From: Gimesia sp.
GTDB taxonomy: Bacteria; Planctomycetota; Planctomycetia; Planctomycetales; Planctomycetaceae
Direction: 5' to 3'
Assembly (NCBI GenBank): GCA_002706765.1
Contig: PAJV01000003.1
Coordinates: 101-64,100, forward strand
Length of the DNA: 64,000 nucleotides
In this document: positions 35,557-44,417 of the stretch, one piece after another
Position numbering within the stretch: position 1 is the stretch's first letter
Layout of the letters: every line of letters starts with the position of its first letter
The notes under the pieces: generated by a model
Databases searched by the model: none
Told to the model about the DNA's origin: nothing
Seen by the model: the letters and a program-made list of their open reading frames with translations, nothing else
Translations under genes and position numbers: made by a program

Positions 35557-38007
35557 ATGCTGCAGAAGTACAAGTCTGTTTGCACCGGAATATTGACTAT
35601 CGCACTGGGCTTACTGCTGGCTGCTCCAGCAGAGGCTGCTGACCCGGGTCTGAACTATGTTCGTCCACGAGGCGGGCAACGGGGAACCGAAGTCAGTCTG
35701 ACTTTCATTGGAGCCCGACTTTCTGACGCAGTCGAAATTCTGTCCTACAAAAAAGGCTTTGAATTCAAGGACATCAAAGCAGATCCTAAAAACGCAAACG
35801 TCTGTACTGCAGTCGTCAAAATTGCCCCCGACTGTGCTCTCGGCGAACACACATTCCAGGTTCGCACAAAAAGCGGTGTCTCTGACTACAAAACATTCTG
35901 GGTCGGCCAGTTTCCTGAAGTCGAAGAAAAAGAACCCAACAGTGAATTCGATACGCCCCAGGCAATCGAACTGAATCATACCGTCACCGGGATCGTTCAG
36001 AACGAAGATGTGGACCACTATGTGGTTACCGCTAAAAAAGGTCAGAGGATCTCGGCAGAAATTGAAGGGATCCGCCTGGCAACGACTTTGTTCGATCCGT
36101 ACATCGCCATTCTGGATGAAAAACGTTTCGAATTGAAAGCTGAAGACGACCTGCCCCTGCTGCGAAATGACGCAGCCATTTCCGTCGTTGCTCCTGAAGA
36201 CGGGAAATATACGATTCTCGTCCGTGACAGTTCGTATGGCGGCAACGGCGCTGCCTTCTACCGACTGCATGTGGGCACCTATCCACGTCCCACAGCCGTT
36301 TATCCAGCCGGGGGTCAACTGGGAACCAAGCAGCAGGTTACTTTCAAAGGCAATACCATCGATAATCTGGTTCAGGAATTCCAGCTCCCCGACAAACCGG
36401 ATGCCGAATTCGAACTCTTTGCATCCGACGCAGGTGGCAGTGCACCTTCCGGAAACGTCTTTCGTCTGTTCCCCCATGGTAACTCGATGGAGCAGGAACC
36501 CAACAACGATCTCAAGACGGCTTCCGCAGCAGCCTTACCCAATGCATTCAACGGGATTATTGAAAAAGAAGGCGACATCGACTTCTTCAAGTTCCAGGCG
36601 AAAAAAGACCAGACCCTGGAAATTGAATGCTATGCACGTCGCATTCGTTCGCCGCTGGATCCCGTCGTGAACCTGTACAATGAAAAATCACAGCGTCTTG
36701 GCGGCAATGATGATTCCCGCGGACCGGACAGCTACTTCCGCTACAAGTTCCCCGCTGATGGGGAGTACTTTATCTCCATCACAGATCACCTCTCGCGTGG
36801 AGGGGAAGATTTTGTCTACCGCATTGAAATGCTGCCCGTCTCACCGGCCCTGGAACTCGGGATTCCCCGCAATGCCCGCTATTCGCAGGAACGGCAGACT
36901 ATTGTGGTGGCACGCGGCAATCGTTTTGCAGCCGTTATCAGTGCCCAGCGCACGAATTTTGGGGGCGAGATTGCCCTCGATACATCGAACTTCCCCAAGG
37001 GAGTCAGCGTGGTTGCTGAGCCAATGGCTGCGAACCTGACCACAATGCCCGTTGTCTTCGAAGCCGCCGCCGATGCCCCCATCGAAGGTGAACTGATCGA
37101 ACTGACGGGACGTCATGTTGATCCCAAACAGAATATTTCCGGAGTGTTCACAAACCGGGCTGATCTGGTGCGTGTGCGTAACAACCAGCTGCTGTGGATG
37201 AAAGATGTGGCGCAAATTCCTGTCGCAGTGGTGGAAGAGCTCCCCTTTAAACTGGATATCGTCGAGCCCAAAGCACCGCTGACTCGAAACGGCTCCATGC
37301 AGCTGAAAGTCGTAGCAACCCGCAAAGAAGGTTTTGACGAACCCATTACTCTGCAGTTCCCCTTCCGTCCACCAGGAGTTGGTGCTTCCAGTCGGGTCAC
37401 GATTCCCAAGGGACAGAACGAAGTCTTCTACCCGATCAATGCCAATGGCAATGCGGAAATGAAAAAATGGAAGATCTTTGTCATCGGTTCTGCCAACGTG
37501 GGAGGCAACGCCTGGGTTTCATCTCAGTTGGCTCCCTTGGAAGTGACTGATTCTTTTGTCGACCTCGATCTGGCACGAACTGCCGTGGAACAGGGACAAG
37601 ACACAGAGATTATCTGCAAAGTGAATATGAAGAACCCCTTTGAAGGGGATGCCAAGATCAAACTGGTCGGTCTGCCTCCAAAAGTGACGACCGAAGATAT
37701 TACTTTCAATAAAGAGAGCAAAGAGTTGATCTTCAAAGTCAAAACCGATCCGGCTTCTCCACAGGGACGACACAAGAGCCTGTTCTGTCAGGTAGAGATC
37801 CCGATCAACGGGGAAACCGTGGTGCATACGACCGGCAGCACCGAATTACGAATTGATAAACCGGCCCCTCCCAAGAAAGATGAGCCGGCCAAGCCTGATA
37901 CGGTTGCCAAAAAAGAAGAGCCAAAAAAAGAAGCTCCCAAACGGCTGACCAGACTGGAACAACTCAGACTGGAAGCACAGAAGCGACTCGAATCTGGCTC
38001 TAACTAA
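35557..38007 (+). CDS. Secreted PPC-domain repeat protein
   Basis: An 816-residue exported protein; the ATG after the GTG at 35554 is used, with AAGGGGGGA upstream. Signal peptide: ILTIALGLLLAAPAEAA. Residues about 30-110 form an Ig-like/IPT-type domain (GLNYVRPRGGQRGTEVSLTFIGARL). At least two bacterial pre-peptidase C-terminal (PPC) domains follow, each starting with an EPN-type line: VEEKEPNSEFDTPQAIELNHTVTGIV with DVDHYVVTAKKGQRI (about 125-235), and EQEPNNDLKTASAAALPNAFNGII with DIDFFKFQAKKDQTLEIE (about 310-420). Further beta-rich domains follow to 760. The last 55 residues are a Lys/Glu/Pro-rich tail ending LEQLRLEAQKRLES, probably for surface contact. PPC domains bind protein or carbohydrate; no protease domain is present. 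Confidence 0.88.
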   Translation: MLQKYKSVCTGILTIALGLLLAAPAEAADPGLNYVRPRGGQRGTEVSLTFIGARLSDAVEILSYKKGFEFKDIKADPKNANVCTAVVKIAPDCALGEHTFQVRTKSGVSDYKTFWVGQFPEVEEKEPNSEFDTPQAIELNHTVTGIVQNEDVDHYVVTAKKGQRISAEIEGIRLATTLFDPYIAILDEKRFELKAEDDLPLLRNDAAISVVAPEDGKYTILVRDSSYGGNGAAFYRLHVGTYPRPTAVYPAGGQLGTKQQVTFKGNTIDNLVQEFQLPDKPDAEFELFASDAGGSAPSGNVFRLFPHGNSMEQEPNNDLKTASAAALPNAFNGIIEKEGDIDFFKFQAKKDQTLEIECYARRIRSPLDPVVNLYNEKSQRLGGNDDSRGPDSYFRYKFPADGEYFISITDHLSRGGEDFVYRIEMLPVSPALELGIPRNARYSQERQTIVVARGNRFAAVISAQRTNFGGEIALDTSNFPKGVSVVAEPMAANLTTMPVVFEAAADAPIEGELIELTGRHVDPKQNISGVFTNRADLVRVRNNQLLWMKDVAQIPVAVVEELPFKLDIVEPKAPLTRNGSMQLKVVATRKEGFDEPITLQFPFRPPGVGASSRVTIPKGQNEVFYPINANGNAEMKKWKIFVIGSANVGGNAWVSSQLAPLEVTDSFVDLDLARTAVEQGQDTEIICKVNMKNPFEGDAKIKLVGLPPKVTTEDITFNKESKELIFKVKTDPASPQGRHKSLFCQVEIPINGETVVHTTGSTELRIDKPAPPKKDEPAKPDTVAKKEEPKKEAPKRLTRLEQLRLEAQKRLESGSN

Positions 38008-38107
38008 TAAATCAAACTGGATGGAAATCGCGCAGTTTCAAACTACTTTCTCTGTTTATTATTACCTTCATCAACGGGATTTTGTTGACGAATAAAGGTT
38101 TTCAATT

Positions 38108-40828
38108 ATGTGGCGTCATCTACTATTAACAGGCAGTCTTCTCTCTCTGGTTATCTTTGCCAGCGGACTCTCTCTCTCTGCAGCAGATGAGAAAACGCCG
38201 GCTAAACCCGAACCAGCCAAGCCGGCTCCAGAAAAACCGGCTGAAACCAAACCTGCTGAAACTAAACCTGCTGAAGCCAAACCAGCCGAGACAAAACCGG
38301 TTGCAGCACCGATGCCTGCCCCGAAGCCTGCGGAAACCAAACCCGCAGAAACCAAACCCGCTCCGCCAAAACCCGCTCCGCCAAAACCAGCTGAGACGAA
38401 GCCTGCAACACCAGCCCCCGCCAAGCCAGCGGAAACCAAGCCGGCGGCACCTGTTAAACCAGCCCCCAAAATGGTCAAGCTGAATGTGTATCCCACGGAA
38501 ATCCAACTCACAACCAGCCGGGACCGCCAATCGCTGATTGGCCAGGCAGTCTTCGATAACGGTTTGACCCAGGATGTGACCAGTCAGTTACAGTTAAAAG
38601 CGGCCCAGCCTGGAATCGTACGCTTCGACAAAAACATGGTCTATCCGGAAAATGACGGGGAAACCGATGTCATCGCCAGCTTTGGCGGAACTGATGTGAA
38701 ACTGCATTCCAAAGTCGTAAAAGGTAAAGTTGATCGTCCGATCAGCTTCAATCTGGACGTGATGCCGACGTTCATGCGTGCCGGCTGTAACACCGGTAGT
38801 TGTCACGGTGCTGCCCGTGGTAAAGACGGTTTTCGTCTCTCACTATTCGGCTTTGATCCGAAAGGTGACTACGACCGCCTGACGCGGGAACTAAGTGGTC
38901 GTCGTATCAATCTGAGTCTGCCTCACGAAAGCCTGTTACTCGAAAAAGCAACCGGTGCAGTCCCCCATACGGGTGGAAAACTGTATGAAAAAGATTCCGA
39001 GCACTATAACGCAACACTTCGCTGGCTGCAGGCAGGCGCTCCCTATGATGCCGGCGAAATTCCCACCGTCACAAAAGTGGAAATCTATCCTGAAGGTGGC
39101 GTCCTGGATGGTAAAGATACGACACAGCAGGTTTCTGTCCTGGCATACTACTCGGATGGAACCACCCGCGATGTGACCTCGCTGGCATTTTTCTCATCCA
39201 ACAACGATAACTCGGCCACAATTACCAAAGACGGCCTCATCACCGCAAACAATCGTGGTGAAGCCTTCATCATGGCCCGCTTCGATACTCACACCGTGGG
39301 ATCCCATTTTGTGGTACTTCCCAAAGGCCTGGATTTCGAATGGCCCAGCGTCCCAGAATACAACTATGTAGATACTTTAATCCATAACAAGCTCAAGAAG
39401 TTACGTGTTGTTCCTTCCGAGGTCTGCTCCGATGCAGAATTCCTGCGTCGTGCCAGCCTGGATATCTGTGGTGTCATGCCCACAATTGAAGAGTTCAATG
39501 CCTTCGTCGCCGATAAAGACCCAAAAAAACGGGATAAACTGGTGGATCAGTTGCTCAACCGCAAAGAATTTGTGGAAATGTGGGTGATGAAATGGTCCGA
39601 GTTACTGCAGATCCGGACTGTCAACAATCAAATCAGCTATAAATCAGCCCTGCTGTATTATAACTGGCTGCAGGAACGCATCGCGACCAACGTGCCGATC
39701 GACAAGATGGTTCAGGAACTGCTGGGTTCGACCGGCGGTACCTTTGCCAACGCGGCAACCAACTATTATGAAAACGAACGGGACACCCTCAAAGTATCTG
39801 AAAACGTGGCCCAGGTCTTTATGGGCATGCGGATTCAGTGTGCCCAATGCCATAACCATCCCTTTGACCGCTGGACGATGGATGATTATTACAGCTTTGC
39901 TGCCTTCTTTTCACAGATTGGTCGCAAAGGGAGTGAAGACCCGCGTGAATCTATCATCTACAACCGTGGCAGTGGTGAAGTCCGTCACGCAGTGGATAAC
40001 CGGGTGATGCAGCCCAAGTTCCTGGGTGGTGTTCGACCAGATACTAAAGGCAAAGACCGCCGCGTCGTGCTGTCCAACTGGCTGGCCTCTGATGAGAATC
40101 CTTACTTTGCAACGAACCTCAGTAACATTGTCTGGGCGCACTTCTTCGGCAAGGGAATTATCAATGAGGTGGATGACGTTCGAGTCAGTAATCCACCGGT
40201 CAATCCGGAACTGCTGGATGAACTCGCAAAACGGTTTACGGAATACAATTATGACTTCAAAAAGCTGGTCCGCGATATCTGCACCTCGCGGACTTATCAG
40301 CTGTCAACACAGACGAATCCTTCGAATGAGCGTGATCTGACCAACTTCTCACATGCACAACCTCGTCGTCTGCGGGCGGAGATTCTGCTGGACTGTATCT
40401 CACAGGTCACCAGTGCTCCCAATAAATTCCGCGGATTGCCACTGGGGGCACGTGCTGTTCAGATCGCTGACGGGAATACTTCCAACTACTTCCTGACGAC
40501 CTTCGGTCGCGCAAAACGCGACACGGTCTGCTCCTGCGAAGTCCGCATGGAACCCAGCCTGTCACAGGCCCTGCACCTGTTGAATGGTGATACCGTCAAC
40601 CAGAAAATCGTCCAGGGTAAATTTGTGGAATCACGACTGAAGGCAGGTAAGAAACCACTGGAAATCATCGATGAGATGTATATCACCTGCCTGAGTCGAA
40701 AACCGACGGATAAAGAATATTCCTCGCTCGTCCAAGTGCTGGATGAAAATAAGAAGGACGAAACCAATACTTTGAACGACGTGTTCTGGTCTCTGTTGAA
40801 CTCCCGCGAATTCATCTTCAATCACTAA
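38108..40828 (+). CDS. PSCyt2/PSD1 (DUF1549/DUF1553) secreted heme protein
   Basis: A 906-residue exported protein. Signal peptide (LLLTGSLLSLVIFASGLSLSAA) is followed by a low-complexity linker of about 95 residues made of KPAETKP-type units (residues about 28-120). Then a Big2-like Ig domain (LNVYPTEIQLTTSRDRQSL, about 125-215), a motif CNTGSCHG at residues 227-233 (CX4CH), then a second Ig-like stretch (DGKDTTQQVSVLAYYSDGTTRDVT). DUF1549 runs about 420-620 with the heme c motif CAQCH (578-582) in MRIQCAQCHNHPFDRW. DUF1553 runs about 650-880 with LSNWLASDENPYFATNLSNIVWAHFFGKGI and EVRMEPSLSQALHLLNGDTVN. It probably carries one or two hemes c. Linked to DUF1501 throughout planctomycetes; role unknown. 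Confidence 0.92.
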   Translation: MWRHLLLTGSLLSLVIFASGLSLSAADEKTPAKPEPAKPAPEKPAETKPAETKPAEAKPAETKPVAAPMPAPKPAETKPAETKPAPPKPAPPKPAETKPATPAPAKPAETKPAAPVKPAPKMVKLNVYPTEIQLTTSRDRQSLIGQAVFDNGLTQDVTSQLQLKAAQPGIVRFDKNMVYPENDGETDVIASFGGTDVKLHSKVVKGKVDRPISFNLDVMPTFMRAGCNTGSCHGAARGKDGFRLSLFGFDPKGDYDRLTRELSGRRINLSLPHESLLLEKATGAVPHTGGKLYEKDSEHYNATLRWLQAGAPYDAGEIPTVTKVEIYPEGGVLDGKDTTQQVSVLAYYSDGTTRDVTSLAFFSSNNDNSATITKDGLITANNRGEAFIMARFDTHTVGSHFVVLPKGLDFEWPSVPEYNYVDTLIHNKLKKLRVVPSEVCSDAEFLRRASLDICGVMPTIEEFNAFVADKDPKKRDKLVDQLLNRKEFVEMWVMKWSELLQIRTVNNQISYKSALLYYNWLQERIATNVPIDKMVQELLGSTGGTFANAATNYYENERDTLKVSENVAQVFMGMRIQCAQCHNHPFDRWTMDDYYSFAAFFSQIGRKGSEDPRESIIYNRGSGEVRHAVDNRVMQPKFLGGVRPDTKGKDRRVVLSNWLASDENPYFATNLSNIVWAHFFGKGIINEVDDVRVSNPPVNPELLDELAKRFTEYNYDFKKLVRDICTSRTYQLSTQTNPSNERDLTNFSHAQPRRLRAEILLDCISQVTSAPNKFRGLPLGARAVQIADGNTSNYFLTTFGRAKRDTVCSCEVRMEPSLSQALHLLNGDTVNQKIVQGKFVESRLKAGKKPLEIIDEMYITCLSRKPTDKEYSSLVQVLDENKKDETNTLNDVFWSLLNSREFIFNH
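38224..38460 (+). repeat. 15-bp coding repeats for KPAET units
   Basis: In-frame, imperfect tandem repeats inside the PSCyt2/PSD1 gene, coding for Lys-Pro-Ala-Glu-Thr and Lys-Pro-Ala-Pro units. Base changes are mainly at third positions, so selection appears to keep the peptide rather than the DNA. The product is an extended, charged linker right after the signal peptide. Confidence 0.85.
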
Positions 40829-40883
40829 TATTTAATCGATTGTACTAACACCGGAGTCTGCTGCGGCGGTCTCCCGACATGAT

Positions 40884-43031
40884 ATGGTTACGATAATGAA
40901 ATATTTAATTTCTACTGATTGGCAAAAGCTTACCAGAGGCACACTGCTTGCTGTCGGCATGGTTTCGATCGCTCTGTTTTCGACTCCCGTTGTTGCGGAA
41001 GAGAAAAAAGAGGATGACAAAAAGAAACCGAAGATCACGTACGATGAACACATCAAACCGATCTTTCGTGCCAAATGTTTTGCCTGCCACAATACAGATA
41101 AAAAAGCTTCTGGCCTGGATCTGACGAACTACACAGGTTTGATGCAGGGCGGCGCTGCAGGGGAATCTGTGTCACCCGGTGATGCGGAAGGCAGTTACCT
41201 GTATATGCTGGTCACGCATGAATCAGAACCTTTCATGCCACCGAAATCAGACAAGCTGCCTGCCAATGAACTTGCCCTCATCCAGGAGTGGATCAGCGGT
41301 GGTGCACCTGAGAATGCCGGCAGTAAAGTCACCATCAAAAAACCGAAATTCGATTTTTCTCTGAAAGGGGCCTCTACCGGTAAACCGGAGGGACCACCGC
41401 CGATGCCTCCCCGCTTGAGCCTGGAACCCATCGTCCATACCAGTCTCTCCACAACAGTTACCGCCCTGGCAACCAATCCCTGGTCGCCTCTGGCTGCTGT
41501 CGCCGGCCAGAAACAGGTACTTCTCTACAATACAAAGACCCTGGAACTACTGGGGGTACTCCCCTTTCCGGAAGGTGTCCCGCATGTTCTGAAATTCAGC
41601 CGTAACGGCAGCCTGCTGTTGGCCGGTGGTGGCCATGCTGCTGCCAGCGGACGCGTTGTGGTCTGGGATGTAAAAACCGGCAAACGATTGTTCGAAGTCG
41701 GTGACGAACTGGATACAGTTCTGTGTGCCGATATCAGTTCCGACCAGCGATTCATTGCATTGGGCAGTCCCAGTAAAGTAATCCGCGTCTATTCGACCAG
41801 TAACGGCGAACTCGCTTATGAAATTCGTAAACACACCGACTGGATGACTGCCCTGTCTTTCAGTCCCGATTCCGTTTTGCTTTGTTCCGGGGATCGGAAT
41901 GGTGGTGCTTTTGTCTGGGAAGCCGCTTCAGGAAATGAATACCTGACGCTGAAAGGCCACAAAAGTGGTATCACGGGGATTACCTGGCGCAGCGATTCCA
42001 ATCTGGTAGCAACCAGCAGCGAAGACCAGTCAGTGAAACTCTGGGAAGTCCAGAACGGGAACAACATCAAATCCTGGAATGCCCATGGCGGCGGGACATC
42101 CAGCGTCGAATTTGCACGCGATGGCCGCCTTGTCACCTGTGGTCGTGATCGGATCACCAAGGTCTGGGATCAGGCAGGTAAACAGTTGATTGCAGCTCCC
42201 GCATTTGGAGATATTGCAGTCAGTGTCTCGATCTGTGATGAAACCAATCGTGTGATTGCCAGCGACTGGACCGGCAAAGTGAAAGTCTGGAATGCCGCCG
42301 ACGGAAAAGAAGTCGGTGAGCTCTCCGCGAATCCCGTACCACTGGCAGAACGCCTGACTGCGGCGACTGCCGGCGTACAGACCAGCCAGGCGAATCATCA
42401 GAAATTACTGGCTGCAGCCCAGGCAGATCAGGCAGCGGTCGCGAAAATCAACGCTGATATCGCAGCAACACAGAAACAGCAGACTGATCTGCAGAATAGT
42501 TTGAATGGTCTGAATGCAAATCTGGCGACTGCCCAGAAAGCACTGGCCGCTGCACAGGCAGGGGAAACCGGTTCTACAAACCAGATCAAAGCGATTGAAA
42601 CTCCACTCGCTGCGATCAAAGAAGCCCACGCGAAAGCAGATGCCGTCAGTAAGCAGGTTGCAGGCGATACTGAGCTGGCAGAAGCCGCTGCCAAACTGAA
42701 AGCTGCCGTTGATAAACGCGAAGCCGCGAAAGCCGCAGAGCAGAAAACCCTGGCAGCCCATCAGGCCGCCGTCAAAGACAATCAGCAGAAGATTGCCCAA
42801 TACACGCCTCAGATCAAGCAGACTACCGATGCACTCAATGCGGCCAAAGCCAAAGTCGCAGAACTTCAGAAGACACTGAAACCAGCGACCGATAAGGCAA
42901 CAGCTTCACAAAATGCCGCCAATGCTGCTGCTGCAGCACTGGCAGCTGCTCAAAATGAAGCCAAACGCTGGCAGGCCGAAATTGAATTCTCCAAGCAATT
43001 CAATAATGCCCAGGCCAGTACTGCCAAATAA
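40884..43031 (+). CDS. PSCyt1-WD40-coiled coil fusion protein
   Basis: A 715-residue exported protein. A signal/anchor helix (about 17-35, LLAVGMVSIALFSTPVVA) precedes a charged stretch. The planctomycete cytochrome C domain PSCyt1 spans about 48-140, with CFACH at residues 65-69, SGLDLTNYTGLMQGG and EPFMPPKSDKLPANELALIQEWI. WD40 repeats occupy about 190-480 (e.g. LSFSPDSVLLCSGDRNGGAFVWEAASGNE, ITWRSDSNLVATSSEDQSVKLWEV, VEFARDGRLVTCGRDRITKVWD), forming a propeller. Residues 490-715 are an Ala/Gln/Lys-rich coiled coil. One heme c is expected, though a distal ligand is not obvious beyond the MPPK Met. It is the last gene of the run and has a strong terminator after it. Confidence 0.9.
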   Translation: MVTIMKYLISTDWQKLTRGTLLAVGMVSIALFSTPVVAEEKKEDDKKKPKITYDEHIKPIFRAKCFACHNTDKKASGLDLTNYTGLMQGGAAGESVSPGDAEGSYLYMLVTHESEPFMPPKSDKLPANELALIQEWISGGAPENAGSKVTIKKPKFDFSLKGASTGKPEGPPPMPPRLSLEPIVHTSLSTTVTALATNPWSPLAAVAGQKQVLLYNTKTLELLGVLPFPEGVPHVLKFSRNGSLLLAGGGHAAASGRVVVWDVKTGKRLFEVGDELDTVLCADISSDQRFIALGSPSKVIRVYSTSNGELAYEIRKHTDWMTALSFSPDSVLLCSGDRNGGAFVWEAASGNEYLTLKGHKSGITGITWRSDSNLVATSSEDQSVKLWEVQNGNNIKSWNAHGGGTSSVEFARDGRLVTCGRDRITKVWDQAGKQLIAAPAFGDIAVSVSICDETNRVIASDWTGKVKVWNAADGKEVGELSANPVPLAERLTAATAGVQTSQANHQKLLAAAQADQAAVAKINADIAATQKQQTDLQNSLNGLNANLATAQKALAAAQAGETGSTNQIKAIETPLAAIKEAHAKADAVSKQVAGDTELAEAAAKLKAAVDKREAAKAAEQKTLAAHQAAVKDNQQKIAQYTPQIKQTTDALNAAKAKVAELQKTLKPATDKATASQNAANAAAAALAAAQNEAKRWQAEIEFSKQFNNAQASTAK

Positions 43032-43050
43032 ATAAAAATGTTACTTTTTC

Positions 43051-43087
43051 AAAGGCCCTTTGAGTACCTGCTTAAAGGGCCTTTTTT
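43051..43087 (+). terminator. Intrinsic terminator of the DUF1501-PSCyt cluster
   Basis: AAAGGCCCTTT (43051-43061) pairs with AAAGGGCCTTT (43074-43084), a stem of 11 bp with a 12-nt loop and a T-run continuing to 43087. It starts 19 bp after the PSCyt1-WD40 stop. Confidence 0.93.
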
Positions 43088-43098
43088 CATACCCAATA

Positions 43099-43193
43099 GA
43101 CTGTGTCCAGTTTTACTGTAGCGTCTCCAGGGCCTTCCGAACCGGCTATAATCGATTGAAAGACACTATGGTTAAATGTAAAGCGTGCTAGAA
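43099..43193 (+). repeat. Family B repeat, copy B3
   Basis: It begins GACTGTGTCCAGTTTTACTG 11 bp after the terminator T-run, continues TAGCGTCTCCAGGGCCTTCC, then GGCTATAATCGATTGA and GACACTATGGTTAAATG, ending GCGTGCTAG. It is nearly identical at its left end to copy B4. The arms ACTGTAGCGTCTC and AAGACACTATGGT can pair with G·T wobbles. Confidence 0.88.
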
Positions 43194-43250
43194 GTTGCTC
43201 CTCGATTCTGTTAATTTATGGCTTAATTCAGACTCGACCATCATTCAGAA

Positions 43251-44273
43251 ATGGAGCAGCATAAAATGGCGCAAAGCAATTCCCGGTTCGCAGTGATTGC
43301 TGCCCTGATCGGAAATGCCATCATCACGATCGTAAAGGGAGCGACATTTCTGATTACCGGTTCTGGCGCCATGTTGTCCGAAACCATTCACTCGGTGGCT
43401 GACTTTCTCAATCAGGTACTGTTGCTGATTGGCCTGGTCCGCGCTGACCAGGCACCTGATAAACGGTTTGAATACGGCTATGCCGGTGAGCGGTATGTCT
43501 GGGCTCTCATCTCAGCAGTCGGTATTTTCTTTCTGGGTTGTGGCGTGACCCTGTATCATGGCGTACAGTCCCTGTTCCATCCGCCGGAACTGGTCCTGGG
43601 AGAAATGAAATGGGCCATCGCGGCCCTGCTGTTCGCGCTGGTCATTGATGGCATCGTCTTTTTCCTGGCAATCAAAGGGGAATGGAAAAACGCAGCACGC
43701 GCAGGTCGACCGTTCCATCAATATCTCCGCAGGGAAGCCGACCCGGCTGCCGTCGCTGTGATTCTGGAAGATGGTGCCGCCTGCGTGGGTGTCGTCATCG
43801 CTTTGATTGCCATCCTGTTGACCCAGATGACCGGGCATCATTACTGGGATGCCATCGGGTCCATCGGTATTGGCTTGCTGTTGGGGGGCATCGCAGTCTG
43901 GTTAATCATTCGCAATCAGGAACTGCTGGTCGGGCCCAGTATTCCTCCCCAGGCTCGCGAACAGGTAGTCCGCATCCTGAAAAACAATCCACTCGTTGAA
44001 GATGTCATCGATCTCCGCTCACGCATTCTTTCGATTGATAATTATCGTATCAAAGCAGATCTCAGTTTTAATTCCAGTGAACTGTCCAAGCGCCTGAAGA
44101 AAAAAGCTCTGGCTGCTTACCCGGAAATCAAGAGCGAACAGGATTTCGAATTGTTTTGTCAGAACTATACAGAAGATGTTCTGAACATGCTGGCGGAAGA
44201 GATTGATAAAATTGAAGCAGAAATCCAGCGTCAGATTCCCGAGGCACAGCATCTTGATCTGGAAGCCAATTAG
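43251..44273 (+). CDS. Cation diffusion facilitator (CDF) transporter
   Basis: A 340-residue membrane protein exporting a divalent metal such as zinc, iron or manganese in exchange for protons. Six membrane helices fit the family. The TM2 metal site is SETIHSVADFLNQ (HxxxD, about residues 44-56) and the TM5 site lies in EDGAACVGVVIALIAI (about 167-182). The C-terminal cytoplasmic domain (about 245-310) reads REQVVRILKNNPLVEDVIDLRSRILSIDNYRIKADLSFN. A further acidic tail of about 45 residues follows. Met at residue 6 is an alternative start. The metal cannot be told from the sequence. Confidence 0.93.
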   Translation: MEQHKMAQSNSRFAVIAALIGNAIITIVKGATFLITGSGAMLSETIHSVADFLNQVLLLIGLVRADQAPDKRFEYGYAGERYVWALISAVGIFFLGCGVTLYHGVQSLFHPPELVLGEMKWAIAALLFALVIDGIVFFLAIKGEWKNAARAGRPFHQYLRREADPAAVAVILEDGAACVGVVIALIAILLTQMTGHHYWDAIGSIGIGLLLGGIAVWLIIRNQELLVGPSIPPQAREQVVRILKNNPLVEDVIDLRSRILSIDNYRIKADLSFNSSELSKRLKKKALAAYPEIKSEQDFELFCQNYTEDVLNMLAEEIDKIEAEIQRQIPEAQHLDLEAN

Positions 44274-44337
44274 AGCCTCAAGCGAGCCGATCTCGGCCGA
44301 TTTCATTTGAATTCGCAGCATTCAGCGGCCTGCTTAA

Positions 44338-44366
44338 CTGTGATCATTCCGAAGTGCGTCTATAAT
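44338..44366 (+). promoter_or_regulatory. Candidate promoter of mnmA
   Basis: A perfect TATAAT at 44361-44366, with a weak CTGTGA (44338-44343) at 17-bp spacing, about 52 bp before the mnmA ATG. Confidence 0.35.
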
Positions 44367-44417
44367 AGGTACTGAGTTTTCTGACATTTACCGTACTTTA
44401 CATCGAGTTATTTTGAT

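Noticed and set aside
38116..38530. Leu/Gly/Phe-rich minus-strand frames opposite the KPAET linker
   Set aside because: They mirror the coding repeat of the PSCyt2/PSD1 gene; no start signal.
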